The notes under the pieces are model-generated. The model saw nothing but the letters and a program-made list of their open reading frames with translations. It ran no database searches and was not told where the DNA came from. A stretch of DNA of 6,679 nt from ANME-2 cluster archaeon. GTDB lineage: Archaea > Halobacteriota > Methanosarcinia > Methanosarcinales > Methanocomedenaceae. Below, one piece after another: positions 1 to 6,146 of the stretch. A program made the position numbers and the translations under genes. The stretch spans positions 1 to 6,679 of the forward strand of contig JAKRWB010000605.1 in assembly GCA_022353185.1 (NCBI GenBank), read 5' to 3'. Positions within the stretch are counted from its first letter, which is position 1. Each line of letters starts with the position of its first letter.

Positions 1-102
1 TACAACTTTTTGCTTATCGGACATGAGAACCTGTATGTATTCAGGAAACTGAAAAGTGATGAGTCAAAAGCGAAATTCAAGAACAGTATGAAATGGTGGT
101 AA
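1..102 (+). CDS. C-terminal fragment, probable DNA methyltransferase
   Basis: Frame 1 is open from the window edge to the TAA at 100-102 and encodes the last 33 residues of a protein. The readable motif is IGHENLYVFRK, followed by a basic stretch and a terminal KWW. An 'HE-x-hydrophobic-x-V-F-R/K-K' strand near the C-terminus is typical of N4/N6 site-specific DNA methyltransferases, and this is the basis for the call. The catalytic (DPPY-type) and SAM-binding motifs would lie outside the window, so the assignment rests on one short motif. No gene follows in the same direction for about 280 bp, so this is probably the end of its transcription unit. It could instead be the tail of another nucleic-acid enzyme. 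Confidence 0.4.
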   Translation, partial: YNFLLIGHENLYVFRKLKSDESKAKFKNSMKWW

Positions 103-175
103 AGGAAAGTGGGTGTACTGTTGGGGTGCGAATAGTCCTGTCATTGTTGTCGAAATAGCATTTTTATGAAATATT

Positions 176-248
176 TCACCGCAAAGAACGCAAAGGACGC
201 GAAGTTACGGCAACAATGTCTTTGCGATCTTTGCGCCCTTTGCGGTGA
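176..248. repeat. Inverted CGCAAAG-heptamer repeat element
   Basis: Two 29-nt arms (176-204 and 220-248) are inverted around a 15-nt loop and match at 24 of 29 positions. Each arm starts with TCAC and contains three copies of the word CGCAAAG at a 9-nt period, with 2-nt spacers. The third copy on the left is CGCGAAG. Left-arm spacers are AA and GA; right-arm spacers, read on the same strand, are GG and AT. Four of the five mismatches therefore fall in the spacers. If transcribed, two of the five mismatched pairs become G-U wobbles, so an RNA hairpin is still possible. It lies about 135 bp upstream of the toxin-antitoxin-like module. I recall similar words in other environmental genomes but cannot search for them here. 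The function is unknown. Confidence 0.85.
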
Positions 249-354
249 GTTAACAATAAGCACATGCCACATCTTATGTGCACTTTGTCCGCCCCCCCTC
301 CGTCAATACACTCCCGCCAGTCTACACTCAAATGCTTTGTCTTTATGCAAAAAG

Positions 355-362
355 ATTTTATG
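355..362 (+). promoter_or_regulatory. Possible TATA box for RHH-PIN operon
   Basis: The sequence ATTTTATG is preceded by an A-rich stretch that could act as a BRE. It lies about 26 nt before the ATG at 384, which would make the transcript leaderless or nearly so. That fits the absence of any Shine-Dalgarno-like sequence in front of this ATG. The box is only a partial match to an archaeal TATA element. Confidence 0.3.
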
Positions 363-383
363 TTTAACTGTTCATAGTATACC

Positions 384-587
384 ATGGTGATACAATTGCA
401 AACAATCCCTGCTAAATTGACATCAAAACTTGTAGCTGAACTTGATGGATTGATAAAAGAAGGGTGGTATGCCAATCGTTCAGAAGCCATCAGGGATGCC
501 GTACGTAACATGGTGGAACGTAAAAAACTGGTGAGACTTGAAGCAGCAGTTGAAGAGGACATTAAATGGGGCCTTCATGGAGATTAA
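384..587 (+). CDS. Ribbon-helix-helix protein, putative antitoxin
   Basis: This is a 67-residue protein with the layout of a CopG/RHH_1 DNA-binding domain. A short N-terminal beta-strand (about residues 2-8, alternating hydrophobic and polar) is followed by helix 1 (about 12-26), a turn with GWYANRSEAIRDA (27-39), and helix 2 running into a basic VERKKLVR stretch. The 'Y-x-N/S-R-S-E-A-I-R' turn is characteristic of the family. Such proteins dimerise, bind DNA through the paired N-terminal strands and usually repress their own operon. The acidic C-terminal tail (about 53-67) would be the segment expected to hold the toxin. Its last 11 nt overlap the PIN gene, indicating translational coupling. 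The ATG has no clear SD. The antitoxin role is inferred from the family and the pairing with a PIN protein. Confidence 0.85.
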   Translation: MVIQLQTIPAKLTSKLVAELDGLIKEGWYANRSEAIRDAVRNMVERKKLVRLEAAVEEDIKWGLHGD

Positions 588-1098
588 AGCAATTTCGGAT
601 GCCGGCCACATCATCCATTTATCTGAGATAAGCAAAACGGCGTGTTTTTCACTCTTCAGTACAGTGCTTGTGACCCATGAGGTCTACAGCGAAGTTAAAG
701 CCTGCAACCTGCCTGGTAACGATGAAATTGAATCAAAGGTATTTGAGATTGTTCACCTTGAATCGAACAAAAAAGACCGGGCAGAATATTACTCACTGAA
801 ATATGATATTAGTATCGCCGATGCAACCGTAATAACACTGGCAAAGTATACAGGTATTAATCTCATCCTGACCGATGATCTTGACGTAAGGGATATTCTA
901 AAATCACAGGATATGCAACCCGTTGGTTCCATAGGTATACTTCTCAGAGCATACCGTGAGAGAGTTATACCTTACAATGAAGCATTAGAGGCACTGGAAA
1001 ACTTGCAGGAAATTTCATCCTTATATGTTACTTCAAAGCTCATTGAAAATGCTAAACAGGCGTTAAAGGAATATGATGCTGGCCATAGGTTGAAATAG
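577..1098 (+). CDS. PIN-domain ribonuclease, putative toxin
   Basis: The protein is 173 residues from the ATG at 577 and resembles the DUF3368-type PIN family. PIN domains are Mg2+-dependent single-strand ribonucleases that serve as the toxins of VapBC-like systems. The expected acidic residues are present: D8 in the N-terminal strand (ISDAGHI), E35/E39 in HEVYSEV, D82 in SIADATVITLAK, and D100/D101 in ILTDDLDVRD. After the catalytic core, GSIGILLRAYRERVIP (roughly residues 115-130) matches the helix-rich C-terminal part of DUF3368 proteins. All key residues are kept and no frameshift is seen, so it is probably active. An upstream TTG at 538 keeps the frame open but would overlap the antitoxin by 50 nt; the ATG at 577 gives the usual short overlap and puts D8 at the expected distance from the N-terminus. 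The RNA target cannot be read from the sequence. Confidence 0.85.
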   Translation: MEIKAISDAGHIIHLSEISKTACFSLFSTVLVTHEVYSEVKACNLPGNDEIESKVFEIVHLESNKKDRAEYYSLKYDISIADATVITLAKYTGINLILTDDLDVRDILKSQDMQPVGSIGILLRAYRERVIPYNEALEALENLQEISSLYVTSKLIENAKQALKEYDAGHRLK

Positions 1099-1349
1099 GA
1101 ACATGAAAAAGGGGGCATCGAAGAAGTAAAGTCACGGTATACCCATGACAAATATCCCGGGCCTGTATATAGCGTTTTTTCAGGATTATCTCCTGTTATA
1201 CCCGAATGTATTATATGCTGATATATATTTTTCAACCACATCCCAGCCAGCACCCATGGAGCCGCGGTAGCAACTCGGAGCCCAGAGATTATTACCCTGT
1301 CAGTTCTACTGTTAATTGTCGTTGTCATATAACTTTCGAATTTCAGTAC

Positions 1350-1374
1350 TGCAGACTATAAACAATAGTCAGCA
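1350..1374. promoter_or_regulatory. Dyad upstream of DUF2111 promoter
   Basis: TGCAGACTAT (1350-1359) and ATAGTCAGCA (1365-1374) are inverted around a 5-nt spacer (AAACA), pairing at 9 of 10 positions with one A/A mismatch. It sits just upstream of the TATA-like box at 1381-1388, where an activator or repressor dimer could act. No regulator can be named. Confidence 0.45.
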
Positions 1375-1380
1375 AATACC

Positions 1381-1388
1381 TTAAATAT
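1381..1388 (+). promoter_or_regulatory. TATA-like box for DUF2111 gene
   Basis: TTAAATAT, preceded by ACC, resembles an archaeal TATA element. Its centre predicts transcription starting near 1408-1410, which gives a leader of about 10 nt for the ATG at 1420. That leader would just include the GGTGA Shine-Dalgarno-like core at 1410-1414. Confidence 0.4.
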
Positions 1389-1419
1389 CATAATCGATAG
1401 TGTATAATCGGTGAAAAAA

Positions 1420-1755
1420 ATGGCAGGACTTTGCATATCTCAAGATTCAACAGCTAAAGAGCTCGAACCACTCGCCATGGCAATATACGGAGTGGTCGGA
1501 CTTCCCACCACCATTAGAAGCAAGAACCAAAAAGGGGTAAGGATTGAGAACGGTAAGGTGGTCGATTATGATTATACCGGCCCGTATCTTGAAGAAGCAC
1601 TGAGGACGGGCAATATATTCCATGGATTTGCCGCCAGCGGGCCATATAAGGGTATGCCGGTTATTGTTTCACCCATAAATGACAGCAATGGTGAGACCAT
1701 CGCTGTTTTGGGCACAGTCAACCTGTCAGGTTATATCGACCTGAAACGATTCTGA
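1420..1755 (+). CDS. DUF2111 family protein
   Basis: This 111-residue protein matches my knowledge of DUF2111, a conserved family of unknown function in methanogen-type archaea. Recognisable blocks are ELEPLAMAIYGVVGLPTTIR (14-33), KGVRIENGKVVDYDYTGP (38-55) and GPYKGMPVIVSPI (74-86), ending in a hydrophobic strand (IAVLGTVNLSG, about 94-104). There is no signal peptide or membrane segment, so it is cytoplasmic. The C-terminal half, with 'VSPINDSNGETIAVLG', resembles ligand-sensing PAS/GAF-like strands; a sensory role is speculation. A GTG at 1411 is in frame, but GGTGA (1410-1414) is placed as an SD for the ATG at 1420, which I prefer. Its stop is 8 nt from the stop of the convergent UPF0182 gene, with no room for a separate terminator. 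Confidence 0.85.
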   Translation: MAGLCISQDSTAKELEPLAMAIYGVVGLPTTIRSKNQKGVRIENGKVVDYDYTGPYLEEALRTGNIFHGFAASGPYKGMPVIVSPINDSNGETIAVLGTVNLSGYIDLKRF

Positions 1756-1763
1756 TCCAATTG

Positions 1764-4520
1764 TTAATCCAGTTTTTCCTTAACCAGTTGCCTTAATTGT
1801 TCCATCAGGCTGTCCACTATCTTCATTTCACGCCCGTAGTTCTCCAGGTCGCCCGCTTCAAGATATACTCTGGCAGTTTCATAATGTGCCAGTGTTTCAT
1901 CCAGTAGCTCATTAAGATTTTTATCTTCAACATCAGGTATGCCTGGCAAGCCCGGTATGGGTACGACGGTCGAGACGTTCGCACCCATCAACTTTGAGAG
2001 TGCAGCTTCCAGTGAATCTTCCATTACCACCCGGTTCTCATAGACTACCAGTATCTTCTTGAGTTCAGGGATGCTGGATGCAGACTCTGCTGAGATGTAC
2101 AGGGGTTCGATATACAGGATAGAATCCTCAATAGGAATTACCAGCAGGTTACCCCGTATCACATTTGAACCGCCCGTGCTCCACAAGGTCAGGTCCTTTG
2201 AGATATCCTCGTCCTGGTCAATCAGCGCCTCTATCTGGGCAGGACCGTAAATCAGCTTATCCTTGGAAAACTCATACAGTATCTTCTGGCCATAGTTAGG
2301 CGGGTCCTGTTTCACTGCCATCCAGGCTATCATATTATCCTTATTGCTGGGGGTAAATGGCATTATCATAAAAAAGTCAGTTGAGCCGTCCAGTTCCAGC
2401 AACACATTATAGGGCTCCACCTGTATCTGTGAATTGCCATATTTTTCATTTGCGAACTCCCATCTATCCTCCCTATTGTAGAACACTTCCGGGACATTCA
2501 TGTGATAATCAGTGTATATCTTTGATTGTACCATGAACAGGTCAGGAGAATATCTCATATGCGATTTAATACTGATGGGCATCTGGTCCATGGGTTTGAA
2601 CACACCAGGGAATATCTTTGAATATGTGGTAAGCAACGGGTCATCTTCTATCACATAATATGTAATAGTACCATTATAGGCATCTACCACAGCTTTGGTG
2701 GAATCCTGTATATAGTTCAGTTTGGTATTTCCAATCCAAATGGGTTCTGAATAAGGGTATCTGCCAGTGGTTGTGAACCCATTTATAATCCAGTAAATAT
2801 GGCCGTCATCACCCAGCACTGCATAGGCATCCCGGTCAAGTAGTAGATATGGCGTGATAAGTTCAGCCCGATCCATTACATTTCTGTTGATGTGCAGTTT
2901 GCTGTCATCGCCAATATCTTTAGACATTAATATTTTCAAATCACTAAGGGCCAGTGTGGTTATGACTTTGTTAAGGAAACCCATGCCGATACCCCCGGTG
3001 CCTGTATAGGTTGTTAATACATTTGTGTTTCCGCTGGGATAGTCAAACTCTTCCCTGCCTGTACCTGTGATGATATATGAATCGGTCTTCTCGCCATAAT
3101 ATATCCGGGGCTGCTCAATAGTGAGGGAAGGTATAGAACTGACAGGTGGTATATTTTCGATATACATCTCGGGCATTCCCTGATCCACTATCATGTTCAC
3201 TGGCGACATCACTAAACCGATGCCGTGAGTGTATAATACGTGTTTATTTAGCCAGGTATCAGCCTTGCCCTGCAGCTGGTCATAGAATATCTCCCGAGGA
3301 GAGAGCCAGACCTGTGTGGTTGTGCCGTTTATTGTATACCGGTCAACGTCCACATCATTGAACCCGTAATAAGTGCGTATTGCCTGTTTTTGTTTGTATA
3401 TGGTCAAAAGAGGCCGGTAATCCCAAATCCGGACATTAGTTATTGATGGGTGCGTTAATATATCTAATGACAAATTGTAGGTCAGTGGGTATTGCCTTAT
3501 TTCCACCTCATCAAGTTCATAAGCGGTATTGGTAGATTGTATGTTATTCATTATGTAGGGTCTTTCCAGTTCCTGTTCATTAGGTAAAACCTTAAGGTCC
3601 TGTACCAGCGATGCAGTAACACCCCCGAGCACGCTGATCAATACCATAACAGCTACCATGCCGCCCAAGAGTTTTGGGGCGGACGGCAACGAAGGGCCGC
3701 CGGACCAGCTTGAAAGCAGTATGGTAACAGCTGTGAACAGGAATACCAGGGCTATAAGGACAGGTATGTACTGCTTGATTGCCACATCGATGTAGCCTGC
3801 GCCATACACCACACCAGTTTCACTGTACAGGATATCGTACCGTCCAAGGTATGTTTTGGTAGCGAAGGTGACAAGAAAACCTGCAAGCAGCAAGCTCAGG
3901 TCTGTGGGTAGTTTCATCAACAGATTCCAGTTGAAGGTGGCATATAACCCGGCCAGCAGCAGCATTCCAAGGAACAATACGGCAGAGGCATAGTTCAGCA
4001 CGGTACTATAAAATGGCAGGGAAAAAACGTAAAATGCAATATCATTGTTGAATATTGGGTCAGCCTGCCCAAAGGGTGTCTTGTTCAGGTATATCAGTAC
4101 TTTAAGCCATGACCCAGATACTGCCAGTGCCTGCATTCCTGAGAAGAGAATTATAAATATGAGGGCAGGTAACTGGACAGCTTTTAAGGCTGCAGTTACA
4201 TTCTTCTTGGGTGTTACGTCTATGTATTCCTTATCAATACCTGCGAAGAACTCTGTCTCCCATAATGACGTAATAGGTCCGCCCTTTTTCGTTATAGTTC
4301 CTATGCCAGAGCGGTATACCAGATACAATATGCTGCCGGTTAGCAGGAAAGTTACACCGAACAGCAATAGAGCGGCCTTGTACTTTACAAAGAAAACCTC
4401 TGCATAACCCAGTGAGTCATACCATAGATAATTCAGTGCCAGTCCACCTATGGACGGCAAAAAAAAAATTGTGAGAAATATTAATACAAAAATTAATTCA
4501 AGTCTGTTCTTTACAGCCAT
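1764..4520 (-). CDS. UPF0182 family integral membrane protein
   Basis: This 918-residue protein belongs to the UPF0182/COG1615 family, whose function is unknown. Seven hydrophobic segments lie at about residues 7-30, 47-69, 116-135, 172-196, 207-226, 250-271 and 284-306. A large soluble part of about 600 residues follows and is probably extracytoplasmic. Family blocks are visible: LNYLWYDSLGY after helix 1, DPIFNNDIAFYVFSLPFY (154-171), ERPYIMNNIQST (319-330), a DVDRY motif (391-395) and YTHGIG (430-435). The C-terminus is a charged helix with the family-like YLEAGDLENYG stretch. Length is normal for the family and the frame is intact. The frame stays open to 4619, but that start would cross the divergent dinB start. 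The ATG at 4520 has AGGGGGT seven nt upstream and begins directly at the first membrane helix, so it is preferred. Confidence 0.92.
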   Translation of the reverse strand: MAVKNRLELIFVLIFLTIFFLPSIGGLALNYLWYDSLGYAEVFFVKYKAALLLFGVTFLLTGSILYLVYRSGIGTITKKGGPITSLWETEFFAGIDKEYIDVTPKKNVTAALKAVQLPALIFIILFSGMQALAVSGSWLKVLIYLNKTPFGQADPIFNNDIAFYVFSLPFYSTVLNYASAVLFLGMLLLAGLYATFNWNLLMKLPTDLSLLLAGFLVTFATKTYLGRYDILYSETGVVYGAGYIDVAIKQYIPVLIALVFLFTAVTILLSSWSGGPSLPSAPKLLGGMVAVMVLISVLGGVTASLVQDLKVLPNEQELERPYIMNNIQSTNTAYELDEVEIRQYPLTYNLSLDILTHPSITNVRIWDYRPLLTIYKQKQAIRTYYGFNDVDVDRYTINGTTTQVWLSPREIFYDQLQGKADTWLNKHVLYTHGIGLVMSPVNMIVDQGMPEMYIENIPPVSSIPSLTIEQPRIYYGEKTDSYIITGTGREEFDYPSGNTNVLTTYTGTGGIGMGFLNKVITTLALSDLKILMSKDIGDDSKLHINRNVMDRAELITPYLLLDRDAYAVLGDDGHIYWIINGFTTTGRYPYSEPIWIGNTKLNYIQDSTKAVVDAYNGTITYYVIEDDPLLTTYSKIFPGVFKPMDQMPISIKSHMRYSPDLFMVQSKIYTDYHMNVPEVFYNREDRWEFANEKYGNSQIQVEPYNVLLELDGSTDFFMIMPFTPSNKDNMIAWMAVKQDPPNYGQKILYEFSKDKLIYGPAQIEALIDQDEDISKDLTLWSTGGSNVIRGNLLVIPIEDSILYIEPLYISAESASSIPELKKILVVYENRVVMEDSLEAALSKLMGANVSTVVPIPGLPGIPDVEDKNLNELLDETLAHYETARVYLEAGDLENYGREMKIVDSLMEQLRQLVKEKLD

Positions 4521-4605
4521 ATCAATTACCCCCTTGGGAGTTACTATATCAGGGACTACAGTACTTAATGATACCCTGCATCTAAATATGTTATTGGAGC
4601 GCTCC
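4521..4605. promoter_or_regulatory. Divergent promoter region, UPF0182 and DinB
   Basis: This 85-bp space must hold both promoters. On the plus strand ACTATATC (4543-4550) is a possible TATA box for dinB, giving a leader of about 30 nt. On the minus strand CATATTTAG (about 4582-4590) could serve UPF0182, with a leader of about 40 nt. Both are imperfect matches and the two genes may be co-regulated. Confidence 0.4.
4528..4534 (-). promoter_or_regulatory. Shine-Dalgarno deciding UPF0182 start
   Basis: Read on the minus strand this is AGGGGGT, one base from the perfect AGGAGGT. It sits 7 nt before the ATG at 4520 and supports that start over the in-frame upstream ATGs at 4607 and beyond. Confidence 0.65.
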
Positions 4606-4606
4606 A
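4595..4606. repeat. Perfect 12-bp palindrome at dinB start
   Basis: TGGAGCGCTCCA is a perfect palindrome whose last base is the A of the dinB ATG and whose left half contains the likely dinB SD (GGAG, 4596-4599). It also lies just upstream of the possible UPF0182 TATA box. It has no loop, so a protein-bound operator is likelier than a stem, but chance plus SD constraint could explain it. Confidence 0.5.
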
Positions 4607-5673
4607 TGGAACGTATCATACTTCATGTTGATATGGACAGTTTTTACGCCTCTGTTGAGCAGCGTGAAAATCCTTCGTATAAGGGAAAACCGGTGGTGGT
4701 GGGGTCTGACCCTAAAGGCGGACATGGCCGTGGCGTGGTCAGTACCTGTTCATACGAAGCCCGAAAGTTCGGGATTCATTCGGGTATGCCCATATCCCGA
4801 GCATATAAACTGTGTCCAGATGCTGTATTCCTACCTGTGAGCATGGTTCTGTACAAGGAAGTATCCCGCAGTATCATGGAAATATTACACTCATTTGCGG
4901 ATAAGTTCCAGCAGGTCAGCGTGGATGAAGCATATCTTGATATCAGCGAGGGGGCTAGTTTACAGGAGGCTGTGGAAATTGCTGGAATCATCAAGGCACA
5001 GGTAATGGAGTGGGAAGGACTGACCTGTTCCATTGGCATTGCTTCTAACAGGACTGCGGCCAAGATTGCTTCTGACCTGGACAAACCTGACGGCCTGATT
5101 ATTGTCGAACCAGGCAGGGTAGCTGAATTCCTTGAACCGTTGGAGGTGCGCAGACTTCCGGGTATCGGCAGTAAGAATGAGGAAATATTAACGAGTATGG
5201 ATATCAGGACCATCGGGCAATTGGCCCGATGTGAACAGGACTTGCTGGTAAATATTTTCGGAAAATGGGGTACCAGGATGCACCAGCTGGCGCATGGCAT
5301 TGATAACAGTGAAGTGGCTGAGATGACTGAGTCAAAGTCAATTAGCAAAGAGCATACATTCCAGGTGGATACTTCGGATGCAGAGGAATTGTATATTTCA
5401 CTGGACGGCATTGCCGAGCGAGTACACAGGGCATTGATGCAGCAAGGTTTTTCTTTCAGGACTATAGGTGTAAAGGTAAGGCAGGAGGACTTCACCACCT
5501 TTTCCAGGGCCAGGACACTGGATATCTATACTCGTGACCTGGACATCATAAAACGAGAGTCACGGAAACTCTCTCGTGAATTCTTTGATGGTAGAAAGAT
5601 ACGACTGCTTGGAATAAAACTCTCGAACCTGAGTAAAAGTAGAATAATCCAGACTACGCTGGACCGATTCTAA
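4606..5673 (+). CDS. dinB: DNA polymerase IV (Y-family)
   Basis: A complete 355-residue Y-family translesion polymerase, which copies past damaged template bases at low fidelity. The palm metal ligands are D9 in HVDMDSFYASVE and D107-E108 in VSVDEAYLD. Y14 is the expected steric gate against ribonucleotides. GIASNRTAAKIASDLDKPDG (144-163) is the conserved palm block, LPGIGSK (184-190) the thumb helix-hairpin-helix, and about 244-345 the little-finger domain. The last seven residues, QTTLDRF (349-355), fit a PCNA-interacting peptide (Q-x-x-L-x-x-F), which would tether the enzyme to the sliding clamp. The frame extends upstream to 4450, but the ATG at 4606 has GGAG six nt before it and starts directly at the first strand. 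It is divergent from UPF0182 and convergent with a small zinc-ribbon gene 37 nt away. No substitution of a key residue is seen. Confidence 0.96.
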   Translation: MERIILHVDMDSFYASVEQRENPSYKGKPVVVGSDPKGGHGRGVVSTCSYEARKFGIHSGMPISRAYKLCPDAVFLPVSMVLYKEVSRSIMEILHSFADKFQQVSVDEAYLDISEGASLQEAVEIAGIIKAQVMEWEGLTCSIGIASNRTAAKIASDLDKPDGLIIVEPGRVAEFLEPLEVRRLPGIGSKNEEILTSMDIRTIGQLARCEQDLLVNIFGKWGTRMHQLAHGIDNSEVAEMTESKSISKEHTFQVDTSDAEELYISLDGIAERVHRALMQQGFSFRTIGVKVRQEDFTTFSRARTLDIYTRDLDIIKRESRKLSREFFDGRKIRLLGIKLSNLSKSRIIQTTLDRF

Positions 5674-5710
5674 TCACGTTAAACCACTGTTTTTCCAGAA
5701 CTGTCAAGTA

Positions 5711-5851
5711 TTAAACTGAAACTACAACCCTTTTTTCAAAATGGTTAGGTATGATTATTACTGGTACTGAGTTGCATATCTGGCATTTCGTGTTTACATA
5801 ACTGAATGTCATATTGTACTTATACCCACAGAATTTACAGGTGTACATCAT
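5711..5851 (-). CDS. Small zinc-ribbon protein
   Basis: A 46-residue open frame on the minus strand, shorter than usual annotation cut-offs. It starts with two adjacent ATGs (5851 and 5848) and stops at 5711. Counting from the second Met, the cysteines are C4, C7, C22 and C25: CKFCGY near the N-terminus and CQIC after a 14-residue gap. This CxxCG...CxxC layout is a classic four-cysteine zinc ribbon or rubredoxin-like knuckle. The C-terminus is a short beta-rich tail (VPVIIIP, then VVVSV). There is no membrane segment. GGGGT (5860-5864) is a weak SD 8 nt before the first ATG, and a strong TATA box lies further upstream. Many archaeal proteins of this size bind DNA or RNA or act as complex subunits; the partner is unknown. 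Promoter, SD and paired CxxC motifs together argue for a real gene. Confidence 0.72.
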   Translation of the reverse strand: MMYTCKFCGYKYNMTFSYVNTKCQICNSVPVIIIPNHFEKRVVVSV

Positions 5852-5883
5852 TTCTTATTACCCCAATTGGATATTGCCGTTAA

Positions 5884-5894
5884 CATATATAATG
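5884..5894 (-). promoter_or_regulatory. TATA box for zinc-ribbon gene
   Basis: Read on the minus strand this is CATTATATATG, a good archaeal TATA element. It predicts transcription starting near 5862, leaving a leader of about 11 nt before the ATG at 5851. The core is nearly symmetrical and could also fire rightward, but no credible gene follows on that side. Confidence 0.55.
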
Positions 5895-6032
5895 ATGGTA
5901 CATTATAATGATAATTAAGATGAGAATGATGATGAGAATTCTGCAAAATGCTTATGCCGTTAGTTCCGAAAACGTGATGGTGCGAGAATTAAGGCAAGCA
6001 GATAATAGCCGATCAAACATTTGTGGTTCCTA

Positions 6033-6062
6033 GAATCTACGGTTGAACCTGTAGCAGAATTC
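6033..6062. repeat. Hairpin, possible insertion-sequence end
   Basis: CTACGGT (6037-6043) pairs with ACC (6047-6049) and GTAG (6051-6054) around a TGA loop, with one bulged T. GAAT (6033-6036) and ATTC (6059-6062) can extend the stem across a 4-nt bulge. One frame through it reads LESTVEPVAEFR then a stop, which loosely recalls the variable tails of IS200/IS605 TnpB proteins. No TnpB core motif is present, so the origin is uncertain. Confidence 0.35.
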
Positions 6063-6088
6063 AGATAGATAGCGGTTGTTGTATTTTG

Positions 6089-6146
6089 TTATATATTATC
6101 AACTCCAAATTATTTAAATATTGTAATATGTTGTAAATTAGGAGGT
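6089..6146 (+). promoter_or_regulatory. Orphan promoter and Shine-Dalgarno
   Basis: TATA-like boxes TTATATAT (6089-6096) and TATTTAAATA (6111-6120) are followed by AGGAGGT (6140-6146), a perfect match to the anti-SD. No start codon lies at the normal 5-10 nt spacing. The next ATG (6162) is 15 nt away and opens only a 7-codon frame (MTLFWQY) ending at 6185. This looks like a preserved expression signal whose gene was lost, or a leader for a very short peptide. Confidence 0.45.

Larger units (their letters stand above)
103..383. other. Intergenic region with heptamer repeat element
   Basis: No convincing gene is seen on either strand between the methyltransferase-like tail and the ribbon-helix-helix gene. 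The stretch holds the CGCAAAG inverted-repeat element (176-248), a small dyad (GCACAT at 260-265 and ATGTGC at 276-281, with a 10-nt loop), a short C-rich tract at 289-302, and a weak TATA-like box close to the antitoxin start. Longer open frames here are low-complexity translations of the repeat and are not credible proteins. Confidence 0.6.
1099..1419. other. Intergenic region upstream of DUF2111
   Basis: About 320 bp separate the PIN gene from DUF2111. I see no supportable gene. A minus-strand open frame covers part of it but continues antisense into the PIN gene and has no recognisable domain. The right end carries a dyad and a TATA-like box that fit a promoter for DUF2111. No terminator hairpin is evident after the PIN gene. 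Confidence 0.55.

Noticed and set aside
176..248. CRISPR array reading of the heptamer repeats.
   Set aside because: Words are 7 nt with 2-nt spacers and inverted arms, far from CRISPR repeat and spacer lengths.
538..576. TTG start for the PIN protein, adding 13 residues.
   Set aside because: It would overlap the RHH gene by 50 nt; the ATG at 577 gives a normal 11-nt overlap and places the first catalytic Asp at residue 8, as usual in PIN domains.
972..1328. A 118-residue open frame on the minus strand overlapping the end of the PIN gene.
   Set aside because: Its C-terminal third is antisense to the well-supported PIN gene, it has no recognisable domain, and no promoter or SD fits its start.
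4450..4605. N-terminal extension of DinB to 4450.
   Set aside because: It overlaps the UPF0182 N-terminus in antisense; the Y-family fold begins at residue 3 of the 4606 start, which has its own SD.
4521..4619. N-terminal extension of UPF0182 to the ATG at 4619.
   Set aside because: The extension is not hydrophobic or family-like, crosses the dinB start, and the ATG at 4520 has a good SD.
5920..6000. Possible C/D-box small RNA (GATGATGA near 5925, TGATGG near 5977).
   Set aside because: No CTGA D or D' box at suitable spacing and no flanking terminal stem.
5920..6033. A 37-residue open frame on the plus strand (Met-rich start) after the symmetric TATA box.
   Set aside because: Low-complexity start, no recognisable motif, no SD, and it runs into the hairpin; most likely chance.
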